Shown piece after piece: positions 38,343 through 49,629 of a stretch of 64,000 nucleotides of DNA. Positions within the stretch are counted from its first letter, which is position 1; every line of letters begins with the position of its first letter. Source of the DNA: Epiperipatus broadwayi (lineage: Eukaryota; Onychophora; Udeonychophora; Euonychophora; Peripatidae); contig JAQFVV010006293.1 of assembly GCA_028023455.1 (NCBI GenBank), positions 3,111,844 to 3,175,843 of the forward strand. The letters run 5' to 3'. The notes under the pieces are model-generated. The model was given only the letters and a program-made list of their open reading frames with translations, did no database searches and was not told the DNA's origin. A program made the translations under genes and the position numbers.

Positions 38343-40711
38343 TGTAACCGGACCACCATACAACCCTTTTATTACTTCAGTTGTAACAATTTCCTGATGA
38401 GCATGTTGCAGGAAGGAACTATCAATTGGCATTACCCAATGCAGATGTTAACCCCCCCCCTACAACAATATTTCCTGCTCATCAGAGGATGTAGCACCAT
38501 AGAGGCTGGAAGCATCTAGACATTTATATGTTTGGTTTTCCAAACGGCGCCACTAGAGTTCCATCTCACTACAACCTGACTTACCTAGGTCTAGTTATGC
38601 CAGATGTAGCTCAGGAGGCATGAGATTCTCATGAACAAGTGCAATGAATGATGAGTGATGCAACAAAAACAAAATAGAATTGAACAACTGGATAACTAAG
38701 ATTAATTTTAAGTAACAATAAATTTATTTAACAAATTAATTTGCAAGTTCTTCTAATAAAGTTCCTTCATATCCATGTGAAGATTCATTGTTTTATTCAT
38801 TTCTGGTCCATTGGGTTTCTTTGGTATACTTCAGTATGACTTAAAGAATGTAACTTGTTGAGAGTATAATAAAGTCCTTTCATAGTTCTTTTAACAACTT
38901 ACATCTTTAGTTACATAATTAATTCACAGAGAGGAATGTGTCAAATTGAGATAACAGAGAGAGTAATGAAGACAACTGATAGCATCTGATGCAGAGTTCC
39001 ACTTAATTTAACAAATATTTTGTTTGCAGTCCACTGTGTATCTTAGTATACATTCAATAATAGTACAATAGGAATTAGAGAATGCAAGTTCTTTAACAAT
39101 TTACCTTTGGTGTCTCATTCAGAGTTCCAGTTAACCTTAAGTTATTTTATTTGCAGTCCATTAGTATTTCATTAAATTTATTAAATCCAGTAATGTGGTT
39201 TAAATTACTCCCACAAAATCAATATTCAGGTAAGCATTAAGCATTTGTAATTTTACATTAATATGCAGATAAGCATTTAGAGTCCATATAGAGGTATTTC
39301 ATTACATTTAACTAATGTGGTTTAAATTACTCCCACAAAATCAACATTCATGTAAGCATTAAACATGTGTAATTTTACATTAATATGCAGATAAGCATTT
39401 AGAGTCCATATTATATTTCATTAAATTTAGCAAATCCAGTAATGTGGTTTAAATTACTCCCACAAAATCAACATTCAGGTAAGCATTTGTAATTTTACAT
39501 TAATATGCAGATAAGCATTTTCATTTATACTTTATCACGAATAAGTGATTTTCATAATTTTAGTTTCATTTATAATTTTCCAGTAACAAACGTATTTTCA
39601 TGCAGCTACATTTATTAATAATTCTTTTTTTTTATTTATATTTATAATAAAGATGTTTGTCTTTTAGAAAATATATAATTTTAGTTTAAGAAATACGTTT
39701 TGTTTATCTTTTAAAAAACACATATAATTTTAGTTTAAGAAATACGTTTTGTCTTGTCTTTTAAAAAACATATATCAAATATTTTTATAAAATCATTACC
39801 TTCATTTATCCAGTTGTCGTTTCAAAAAGGGGTCATCGCATTTCAGCTGAATGGCATTATTTCCTTTCTATGATGTCTATCCAGGCAAATCTAGAAAAAT
39901 CATGGCTTAGAATGAAGAGGTACAGCTGTTACGTTAGCCCTCCATCGCTATGTTTTCGTTAATAATGTTTTCTTTTTCCATTATTAACAGTGGTTGTAAA
40001 AGTTATATTCCACGGTGACGAAAGTCAGAGTTGAGTAACACTTAAATAAGAATTTTAACTTTTTAATTCTTCACTTTTCTTACTATCTTTTTCTCAAAAA
40101 AAATCTTCTTTAAACATACACTTTAAAAATCCAATCTAATCTGCCTCTGAACTTCCAACTTGACTATTTATATCTCATTCTTGGACTGATTAAACAGCCT
40201 TTTCCCCCAGCTCATTGGCTATTCTTTTTGGCAGTAGAAGACCGTTTTTAATTATCTGGCTATGTGTTTTCGAATTCCAATTAATTTTACATTTATTTGC
40301 CTAAAGGCATTGGCTTAACACCTAAGTTATTTTGCCTTACAAATTATTTTTCTGTAATACAAAATAAACTTATCTTTTTTTAATGTTTAAATATATATAT
40401 TTTTTCTTTTTTACTTTATTGATTTCCTTTTTTTTTTTGGATTGATGAATTTTAATAAAGAAAGATTTATACTTTCTTTTAATTGCAGATTTAACGTATT
40501 TGTTGTGTCTTTTTTTATTTTTAATTTGACCAAATTAACTTTCTTTTTTCATTGCTGTCAATTTTCATGATTCCTTTGTTTCTTTAAATTTTTAGTTTTC
40601 CTCAACCATTATTAAGTCTTTTCTTTTCTAACAACAAATCATGCCAGTATTTTTAAATGAGGGGGGGGGGGTCTTTTGAATATATATGCATGGAACAGTA
40701 TACCTGTTTCA
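38343..40711 (-). repeat. LTR (5' LTR in the minus sense), 2369 bp
   Basis: Partner of 33184-35771 with the same TG/CA ends. It has three units of the ~118-bp array (39195, 39317 and 39444). Few point differences are seen, e.g. CACAC versus CATAC near the start and AGACG versus AGATG about 235 bp in. Confidence 0.9.
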
Positions 40712-40716
40712 ATATA

Positions 40717-43700
40717 TATATTGTATTTGTTTACAAACAAAATAAATAATAATGCGATAATATTTTTTATATAATGCCATCACTTAAAAAATGATTTTTT
40801 TATAATTTGACAGTCTATAAAAATATGATATACTTGTAGTTGATTGTGATAATCCCATATGTAATTTATTTTAATGAGTGTATTTGGAACTAAAAATTCC
40901 TGTTTCGATTTTCAGCTGTGTAAATAAAATAAAAAAATACAATTTTATCATTTAAATGAAACTATATGCTCAACCTGTGCTTAAGCTTATGATTGCTTAT
41001 TTATTTGTTATGATAATTATTAATTGTGATTGTGAGTAGAATATATATAACAAAAATTGAAAAATATATATCAAATTTTAATTAAAAAAAAAAGGCTATG
41101 AAGTTGTATGGGTTTTTTTAAAGAGGCAAATATTTATTTATATGTGAAATATTGTTCTAAAGTTACATTGGAAGTAAAAGTGCAGGGATCAAATTAATTA
41201 TTAATGCAACTGTTTTGCTTTAATATTTTTACTGTTTTGTATCACAATAATATATGATAAATATATCTATTAAATGACCCAAAACTTTTTGAACTTCTAA
41301 ATAATCTTTACACATTACATAGTGTTAAACTTAAGATATTAGAAGCAAGATAATGAACAAAATTGTTCAATCATTTTACTCTAAATAGATTATTTTAATT
41401 TTAAGCATAAAAGTAGAAAATACTAAGAGTTTTTTTTCTTTTTTCTACTATAAAAATAAATACTAAGAGTTCATGTACAGTACAGTATTTTTAATTGCTA
41501 TAAGTTTACAAATAGCTAAGTTTCTTTATTCAGCTTTAAAACATTTAATTATTTAATCCTTAAAAGAGATGCAAATATTTAAATTTAATTTAAAATTATA
41601 AAAATTTAATAATATGAAAATGACTGCTTCTTCATTATTAAATTATCTCTGTGATGAAATATTTTTTAATTTAATTCTTTTTTATCAGAAATTGTAATTA
41701 ATAACTTTGGAACATCCTGCATAAAACTGACCATGTGAAAAGCACAGTTGTGCTAGGTAAAAACCTAGACTATAAAGTAACTTTTATTCAAGTCTATGCA
41801 ATAAGTAATGGCTTTTAATTAAATCAATTCTTTGAATTATGTGTAATAAAAAATTTTTTCTACTTCCAACCATCTATAAAAAGTATTTTATGAACTTAAA
41901 TTGAGTACTGATTTTAAAATGGCATCTACAATTAAAACTTGACACTATTAAGTTTATCTGTTAGCATATTGTTAGTAATATTATCAAGAGGCAAATTATT
42001 CAAATTGTCTCCTTGGCTTACTCCTCTTGCCATCATATTTATTTTAAAAGGCATACCAAGAATTGATGGAAAAATTCTTGTAAAATAGAATATAGATTTT
42101 TAAAAATATATTAAAGACGTTTTTATATAAGTCATTTAATACAATGTATATTTTTGTTTTAATTTGAAATATAAAAACTTTTTTTTTCCCTCAAAACTAT
42201 ATGCAATAAAGAGTTAATTTAGATTTTAACACACCAAGAGAAAACAAAATTTTGAATTAAAAATAAAAAATTTCTAAACATGTGACTCATAAACAGACCA
42301 CAATTATAACCTATTATTAGCTGTAGATGGAAAGTTAAGTTTAATTTAAAACAAAAATTAAAGAACAAAAACCAAAATTATAAATAAATTAAGGTAATTT
42401 TTGTTTAATACTGTTTTCTATAAGAATATCATAAGTTTCATGATATGCAATAATATTGTTTAAATGAAAAGAATGATTTATTTTATTTGAGAATCACTTA
42501 TTATAAGCTTGATTAATAAATAGATACTAGATGGTAGTGCTTTTTTCAAATACTTTGACTAGTTTCCAGATATTGAAATTCATCAATAAAGAACATTGGG
42601 TTTCCATCTACATATTCTGCCACTGTTATTTTTTATGGTTTTGAACCACACTGCCAGAAAATATATCATTTAAATTTCTAGCTTAAATTTATTGAAAGTG
42701 TTTATGTAAGTTAATAATGTCAACTGTTATTATTATGTTTTAGCTTCTCATTATATGTTGAAATCTATTAAGTATAAGCTAATACCTTAAACACATTTTC
42801 TCTTAGTCAGAATATAACTCTTATCTCATAATGTGAAAAATATAAAATATTTTTTATTATAATCCTTTGATTGTAAGAATAGTTGATATTTCATCATTTG
42901 TATAATTATGTGAGTTTCTATACTTTATATGTTTCATTTTAAGAGATAAGTGTGAGGTATTTGAATTTGTGTCAGCCCTAAAAACTTCCTTTCCAATTAA
43001 TATCAGATCTGATTATGCAATAATCAAATACAAAGTAGTCTTTGATTCAAAGAGTAAAAGAGTGCATAGTTAAGAAAATCTAGTGATTATGTAATTTGTT
43101 GTTAGAATAACAAATAGTTAATTTAAGTAAATTTTATAACTCATATGCCAACAGGTTCTGTAATTTTTTTTATTTTATTAAAATTAGTGGATTAAATCAA
43201 GGGAATATTTAGACATTTATATAAAGTAGCAGCATTTAAATCCTCTCTAACCTCGTATTGGTTTAAAAAAATCATATTTAAAATTTTAGAAAGACCAATA
43301 ATAAAGCTATATCCAGTATAATTGTGTTATAAAAATATTTTTTAAAAGGTTAAAGTTTTTGTCTTAATATATGTTATATGAATAATTGACAACATTTTCA
43401 ATGAGTATATTCTTTAATTCTTTCTAAGGATTTAGCATGTTTTTGTTTTTTTTTGCTGTAGTGAGAATTAATTGGCCTAGAGGCTCTATGATACCAAAAC
43501 AATGACATTAGTGATTTTTTTGAAATATTTATGGTTTATACATTCTAAGTTTATTTTCTCCTTAATCCTCTATCATTATTAGTTGATAAAATACTTTTGA
43601 TAACCTTGAGATTTAGTTCTGAATAAATTCATAGGGGAACATAGTTTTTGTATATGATATGAATTGATTAATAACATTGAAATCCAATGCCATTTGCCAT

Positions 43701-44270
43701 ATTACTAATTTTCAAATTGGTCTAGTGTATCTTTACAACATTAAGAGTGCCTTACTTTTTTTTTTCTAGATGAAATTTGCATGAATTATCTATCAAATTT
43801 TCAAATGGTTTAATTAATAATTTGTGAATAAATCAAACAGGAGAGCAGATATTGCCATTTTTAGAGTGCATTTTCATGGAATACCATCATATTTTTACTA
43901 ATACAAATCTCTTACTAATGTAATTAGCTACATTAGGGATAAGATAAGAATTATTAGGAATTATATTTGCAAAATATCAAAAAAAGTTTCATACTTTTTA
44001 AGTCAAAAACTGAATGAAAATTAATTATTCTGCATGACATAATACTTTAATAATCCTATTAGAAGAGTACTTAAAGGTCTTGCTTAATTTTTACTTTATG
44101 ATGAGAATTAACTGTTATTTTTAAAAATATCTAAAAATCTTGTAAATATGTTTGATTGATATGATTGCAATTTTTTTTAATGGAGAACTAAAGTGTAAAG
44201 AGTTTTATTCACATAAAATTTACTAATTGAATTATTATATAATTGAATATAATAACAATGGATTGACTAT
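40717..44270. other. ena: No gene seen; intronic
   Basis: AT-rich unique-looking sequence. I find no conserved coding segment, RNA gene or long repeat. Confidence 0.5.
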
Positions 44271-45919
44271 AGAAAATGTGTTGATTTCTCATCCTTGGTG
44301 TTCGCCTCGAGTTGTCGCTATTTCTAGGTCAATTCCTAGAAATATACCATTTCACCGGCCTTCACCCAACAAAAGAGGAAATTTTCTACGTTAATAAACG
44401 CAGAAGAGTCCTCACATTATGTTGGACAGAGGCGGCGGCGACGACAGAAGCCAACACAAATGAGACTTCTTTCTATGATAAAACACAGAAAGTGTTCCCG
44501 ACGGCTGCCGGTTATGGCTTTTTTTTCTATGCTAAAAGCAAAGAGAAAGAAATGCTTTGATTGGCTGCCATATTAGTTGATTTTGTTCATCATTTTCTCG
44601 TAATAGTAGAATATCTATTTTCTCTGTAGTTTCGTGTGAGAGTGTGTGTATTTGAAGCAGTTGTAGTTTTTTAAAATTTGATAAGACGTCTATTTTTTTT
44701 AATGTGTTGTAAGTTACTTTACTGTTGTAAGTTTAGTAATAATGTCCTGAAGATTCCATTACGAATGGGTAACCCTCAAAAATTGCTTTTAAAGGTGCGG
44801 AACGGAAAAAATTTAAAGGATCACGCAGAAAGTACTGTTTTCGCGAGAATTCGTCTGTGACCAGTTACTTTTGCTATATATATATATATACGCACAAACA
44901 AAAACAACCCAGTGTCTAATTATTAGGAATTACTTGTCCAAAAAAGAAAATTAGTCGGGTATTATTATTATTTTTTTTTTGTTACATTTATTATTTCAAA
45001 ATAAGATTAGTTTTTATATCTACACACTAACAAAAACAACCCAATTCCTGATTAATTACTGTTCAAAAAAAAAAAAAAAAAGAAAGAAAGCAAATTCAAC
45101 GGGGTTTGGTTTTTTTCAATGGAGTATTTGAATTACGGTATTTTTTTTTATATATATACACACAAGATTTACCAAAAAAAAAAGAAACCCACTTTCTGAT
45201 TAATTACTGTCAAAAGAAACGCAAATTAGTGAGCTATCATTTTTAAATTTAGTATTTCAATAACAGTACCTTTTTATATAGACAGAGTTAACAAAAACAA
45301 CCCACTTTCTGATTCATTACTGTCCCCAAAAAAAAAGAAAACGGAAATTAGTCGGGTATCATTTTTCAATTGAGTCTTTCAATGACAGTCCTTAATAATA
45401 GTAGTCGGGTATCAATTCTAAATTGTAGTATATAAATGACGTTACTTTTGATAGATTTAGAATTATGTATTGCTATTTTAATAAAAATAATTGATTTACT
45501 CTTGACCCAAAATACTGTAACTTTAAAAAAAGACACACATAAAGTCCAAAAAAAAAATGAGAAAAAGCCCTGTAACTTTAAAGACACATACTCAAACTCA
45601 AAAACAATCTAAGATTAATAAACATTGACTTATTACGTCTTACTTTTGGATCAAATGATTGATTTACTCTTGCAAAAAAAAGTACCGTAACTTTACCACA
45701 TAAAGTCCCCCCAAAAAAGTTAGAAAAACACCGTAACTTTAAAAAGACACACACACACAAACTCAAAAACAAGATAAGATTAATAAACATTTACAAAAAT
45801 GAAAAAACTAACATCATATAATAGGTCCGACCCCGGAATCATTATATGTATATGTTTTTGATTAGCATCAACGCCATCCCGTGGCGAACACCAGGGATGA
45901 GAAAACAACCAGAAAATGT
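44271..45919. mobile_element. Mutator-like non-autonomous element A with TIRs and 9-bp duplication
   Basis: The direct repeat agaaaatgt at 44271-44279 and 45911-45919 flanks a 1631-bp element. Its ends are inverted: left GTTGATTTCTCATCCTTGG, right (minus strand) GGTTGTTTTCTCATCCCTGG, both continuing TGTTCGCC and then less exactly for ~40 bp. A 9-bp duplication with TIRs of this size is the Mutator/MULE pattern. Inside, a ~580-bp GC-richer head is followed by ~110-bp minisatellite units (44880-45460) and then two ~165-bp units (45468-45790). No transposase is encoded. Short frames at 44312-44560 and 44678-44860 have no recognisable domain. Confidence 0.7.
44880..45460. repeat. Minisatellite array in element A (~4-5 units of ~110-140 bp)
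   Basis: Units share ACTAACAAAAACAACCCA, TTTCTGATTAATTACTGTCC, an A-run and AAATTAGTCGGGTATC. The same unit fills element B. Confidence 0.85.
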
Positions 45920-46197
45920 ATACTGTCTGCAAATTAAAATTGTATAGATCACACCAGTGTCACATGCAGTTTTTAAGTAGTTAATATTTTTAGTTATTTC
46001 ATTAATAATGATAAAGTTATTGATTATTTGTAAATATGTATTCAAATAATTTGAAGAAGTTTAATCAACATCTATCTTCTTCAGTTTCAATCTCTATAGA
46101 ATAACTTTATTAACATACAGGTTATTACTAACTTTTGTCTCAAGCTAGTTGTCAGATTTTTAGAATGAAGTATTATATTTTTGCATGATTATCATAA

Positions 46198-46371
46198 TTT
46201 AGTGATTTAAAATGGGAAGCAGAGGAAGTAAAATTAATTGAAGATTATTTTGGTCAAGTAGGTTTTGAAGCTAATATGCTTGCTTTCACAAATATGGTTT
46301 CAAAACTAGAAGAAATGTCACAAAAACTATCAGATGAAAGAGAGAGAAGTATTAGAACTAAAGATAAATAA
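46198..46371 (+). other. Unassigned 57-codon open frame between the two TIR elements
   Basis: An open frame without an early ATG encodes a helical, charged peptide including EAEEVKLIEDYFGQ and KLEEMSQKLSDERERS, ending at TAA 46369-46371. An acceptor-like TTTAG ends at 46202, so it might be a terminal exon. However, joining it in phase 0 to the EVH1 exon would give an immediate stop, so it is not an alternative Ena end by that route. It may be a fragment of an unrecognised element protein or chance. Confidence 0.2.
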
Positions 46372-46387
46372 TGATTAAGAAAGTGAT

Positions 46388-48325
46388 GTTCATTTCCTGG
46401 TGCAGCTGCATGACGGCGCTATTTCTAGGTCAATTCCTAGTAATATACCATTTCAGGGGGACTCCACCCAACCTAAGAGGCTTCTTTCTACGATAAAACA
46501 CAGAAAGAGTCCCCTGCTAGCAAGGTCTGGCTTTATTTTATGCTAAAATCACAGACAAATAATGCCTTTATTGGCTGCCGTAGTTGGTTGTGTTATCAAA
46601 TTTATCGTAATGCTAGAATGTCTATTTTCTCTATACTCTAGTGTGAGAGTGTGGATTTTAGCCTGTCATAATTATTTAAAATTTCATTGCAGAGGTTTTT
46701 CTTCAAGTGCTCTAACCTACTGTTACGTTGTAACTTTATTAACAATGTCCTGAAGGTTCCATTACGAATGTGTAACCCTCAAAAATTGCTTTTAAGGGTG
46801 CGGAACGGTAGTATTTAGAAGATCACGTGAAAAGTAATGTTTGCACGAGAATTCATCCGTGACAAGTTACTTTATATATGCACAAACAAAAACAAACCAG
46901 TGTCTGATTATTAGTAATTACGTGTCCAAAAAAAGAAAATTAGTCGGGTATTATTTTTTTTACATTTACTATTTAAATAAGATTAGTTTTTATATCTACA
47001 CACTAAAAAAAACAACCCAGTTTCTGTTTAATTACTGTCCAACATAAAAAGAAAGCAAATTAGTCAGGGTTGGATTTTTCAATGTAGTATTTGAATTACA
47101 GTACTTTTTATATATATACACAATATTTACAAAAAGAACACACTTTCTGATGAATTACTGTCCAAAAGAAACGCAAATTAGTCAGCTATCATTTTTAAAT
47201 TTAGTATTTCAATAATGGTACCTTTTTATCTAGACACACTAACAAAAAGAACCCACTTTCTGATTCATTACTGTCCAAAAAAAAAAAAAAGAAAGCAAAT
47301 TAGTCAGGTAGTATTTTTCAATTGTCTTTCAATGACGGTCTTTTTTAGATATACACACTAACAAAAAGAACCCACTTTCGGATTAATTACTGTCCCAAAA
47401 AAAAAAAGCAAATTAGTTGGGTATCATTTTAAAATTTAGTGTGAATTTTTTAAATGTTGTGGGGGCAATTGAATCATGTAGAATTGCGATTGCAAAAAAA
47501 GACCGTAACTTTTGATATACACACTAACAAAAAAAACCCACTTTCGGATTAATTACTGTCCCAAAAAAAAAGCAAATTAGTTGGGTATCATTTTAAAATT
47601 TAGTGTGAATTTTTTAAATGTTGTGGGTCAATTGAATCATGTAGAATTGTGTCATTTTCAATTGCAAAAAAAGACCGTAACTTTTGATATATATATACAC
47701 ACACAAAGAAAATAAAACCCACTTTCTGATTAATTACTGTCAATACCCAAAAAAAAGTTATTCGTGGGCATACATTTTTAAATTTAGTATTTAAATAATA
47801 TTACAACTTCTGATATCTACACACTAACAAAAACAATACACTTTCTGATTCATTACTGTCCAAAAAAAAAAGTAATTGCAACATGGTCGTGTATCATTTT
47901 GAAATGTAGTATTTAAAGAACGGTACGTTTTTTTATATATACACACTAACAAAAAGAAGCCACTTTCTGATCAATTACTGTCCAAAAACAAAAAAAAAAA
48001 AAAGCAAATTAGTGTCTTATTTTCGATTATGTAACTTTTGACAGATACACACAAACAAAAACAACCCATTTTATGATTAAGAATTACTGTCCAAAAAACA
48101 TCAATTATTCGGGTATCATTTTAAAATTTAATGTGAATTTCTAAAAAAAATTTTTTTAAAAAATAGTAATATTATTTACTATTAGTTCCTCTAATTTCCT
48201 ATTACAAAAACTAAAAAAGTCAATATTTATATAGATAGAATCACAGGCCCGGTCCCTAATCGTAATATGTATGTGTTTTTGATTAGCATCAATGCCATCA
48301 AACGGCTGGCACGAGGAATAGAAAC
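46388..48325. mobile_element. Mutator-like non-autonomous element B, larger relative of element A
   Basis: Both ends match element A. The head has GCTATTTCTAGGTCAATTCC and ATATACCATTTCA, and the tail has TTTTTGATTAGCATCAA followed by a diverged TIR. Left GTTCATTTCCTGGTGC faces right (minus strand) GTTTCTATTCCTCGTGCC. The interior is dominated by about a dozen ~110-bp minisatellite units. No clear 9-bp duplication is seen. It is more diverged than A at the ends and carries more units, so array length varies between family members. Confidence 0.65.
46865..48140. repeat. Minisatellite array in element B (~11-12 units of ~95-140 bp)
   Basis: Repeated landmarks are CACACTAACAAAAA, CCCACTTTC(T/G)GATTAATTACTGTCC and GCAAATTAGT. 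A longer sub-unit with TTTTTAAATGTTGTGGG is duplicated at about 47437-47520 and 47600-47690. Confidence 0.85.
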
Positions 48326-48489
48326 TAAAAATTAATAGCCATGAATTAAAAGAAGTTACGTAACATAATGGAAAAGTAATGAACGGAATTATGTATAAAA
48401 TTATTTCATATCAATAATTTATTAGTAAAAGAAAATATGCTTATGTACTTGAAAAGTATTTAATAAATATGTTCTACCAATTTTTATTT

Positions 48490-48720
48490 TTGAATCTGAG
48501 ATTTTGACATATAATAAGAAAGGAATTCAGTTATTGTAGACAATGCTGTGAAGTATGGGGAGATATATATTAAGAAAGAGTGATTGATAATGGAATGCAC
48601 AAAGGAAATCACAAGTATTATTGAAAGAATTCAAGGAACTGAAATGAAGCTAATTCATATTACTAGAAGAAATGAAAACAGATGGACAGTTGAAGTCCTT
48701 AAATAGGAATCCAAAATGTT
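48490..48720 (+). mobile_element. Small LINE C-terminal fragment
   Basis: Plus-strand codons near 48593-48703 read TSIIERIQG and HITRRNENRWTVEVLK. They match the RRDDNRW segment at the C-terminus of the LINE relics at 49630 and 56680, but in the opposite orientation. It is a short isolated fragment. Confidence 0.5.
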
Positions 48721-49629
48721 GTAATAAACTTAATAATTGATTACATATAAGATAAATAAATTTTCTGAAGTGATATAGAAAATAGCACGTGTGGGTAATA
48801 AAAAATGAAATTTGGACTTTTACCTAGTAATAATAGCTTGATAATAATTGAAAATTGCAATTACAATGAATCATAAACATTGTATTATTGTTATTATTAT
48901 TTAGCCTTTTTGGAAGTTTACATATTGCAGATGCATTATATAGTAGTCATTTTAAAATGCATCGTATTTTTTTTCTGTACCTTTGTCTTAAGAATGTTTG
49001 GTATTTGTTTCTGAGCAAAATGCATGTTGAATTTCTACTATCCTTATCATTGCAAATTTTTTTTTGAGATTTACCAGTTTTTAGGATCTTTCCATTTAAA
49101 CTGTTATAACTATAAGTTTGATGTATTTTATAATAGTTTACTGCTGTAAACATCTTAGAAATAATGTCATAGTTCATTGAATTATCATCAGGTAATAATT
49201 CTTGATTGTAGAAGCATGTTCTATTGATGAATTATATATTTAAGAGCAGAACCACTTGATTGTAATATTATAGTTAAAAATCAAATCAATTAACAATTTA
49301 GCTATTACTGCCTGACAAAATGTGGCATTGACTTGATGAATAAGATATATTTTTAGAAGTGCAAAAAGGCTAAAATAGGAACTTTGGTAAATATTATCAT
49401 AGTTAGTATTAAGCGCCATCACAATAAAAAACAACAACTAATAAATATTTTAATCAATAATTGTCTCCTAAAATATGAGATGAGTAATAAGTTATGTGAA
49501 ATAACTAAAAGATGATAATTGCATTTATTTCAATAAACTTTGTATTGTAAATTTAAACTTTGATTTGTAAATTGATTTGAATCTATCCTCATTATCATGA
49601 TAATGCACTGCAGAATAAAAGTCTAGTAA
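48721..49629. other. ena: No gene seen; intronic
   Basis: AT-rich, no recognised feature. Confidence 0.45.

Larger units (their letters stand above)
33184..40711 (-). mobile_element. Gag-only LTR retrotransposon with ~2.4-2.6 kb LTRs
   Basis: Two long direct repeats, 33184-35771 and 38343-40711, both start TGTAACCGG and end CTGTTTCA, giving TG...CA termini. They flank a 2571-bp internal region that encodes, on the minus strand, a Gag protein and nothing else. A purine-rich tract on the minus strand abuts the downstream LTR (35772-35785), setting the orientation. The flanks are TA repeats, so a 4-6 bp ATAT duplication is compatible but not provable. No protease, RT, RNase H or integrase is present, so it is non-autonomous. 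The LTRs differ by few point changes, hence a fairly recent insertion. A primer-binding site starting TGG is not seen. Confidence 0.9.

Noticed and set aside
44312-44860. Two open frames of 82 and 60 codons in element A, considered as transposase remnants
   Set aside because: No transposase motif is visible, and the equivalent region of element B does not keep the frame.
44880-48140. Regularly spaced repeats that could suggest a CRISPR-like array
   Set aside because: Units are contiguous ~110-bp minisatellites without unique spacers, inside TIR elements in an intron-bearing genome.
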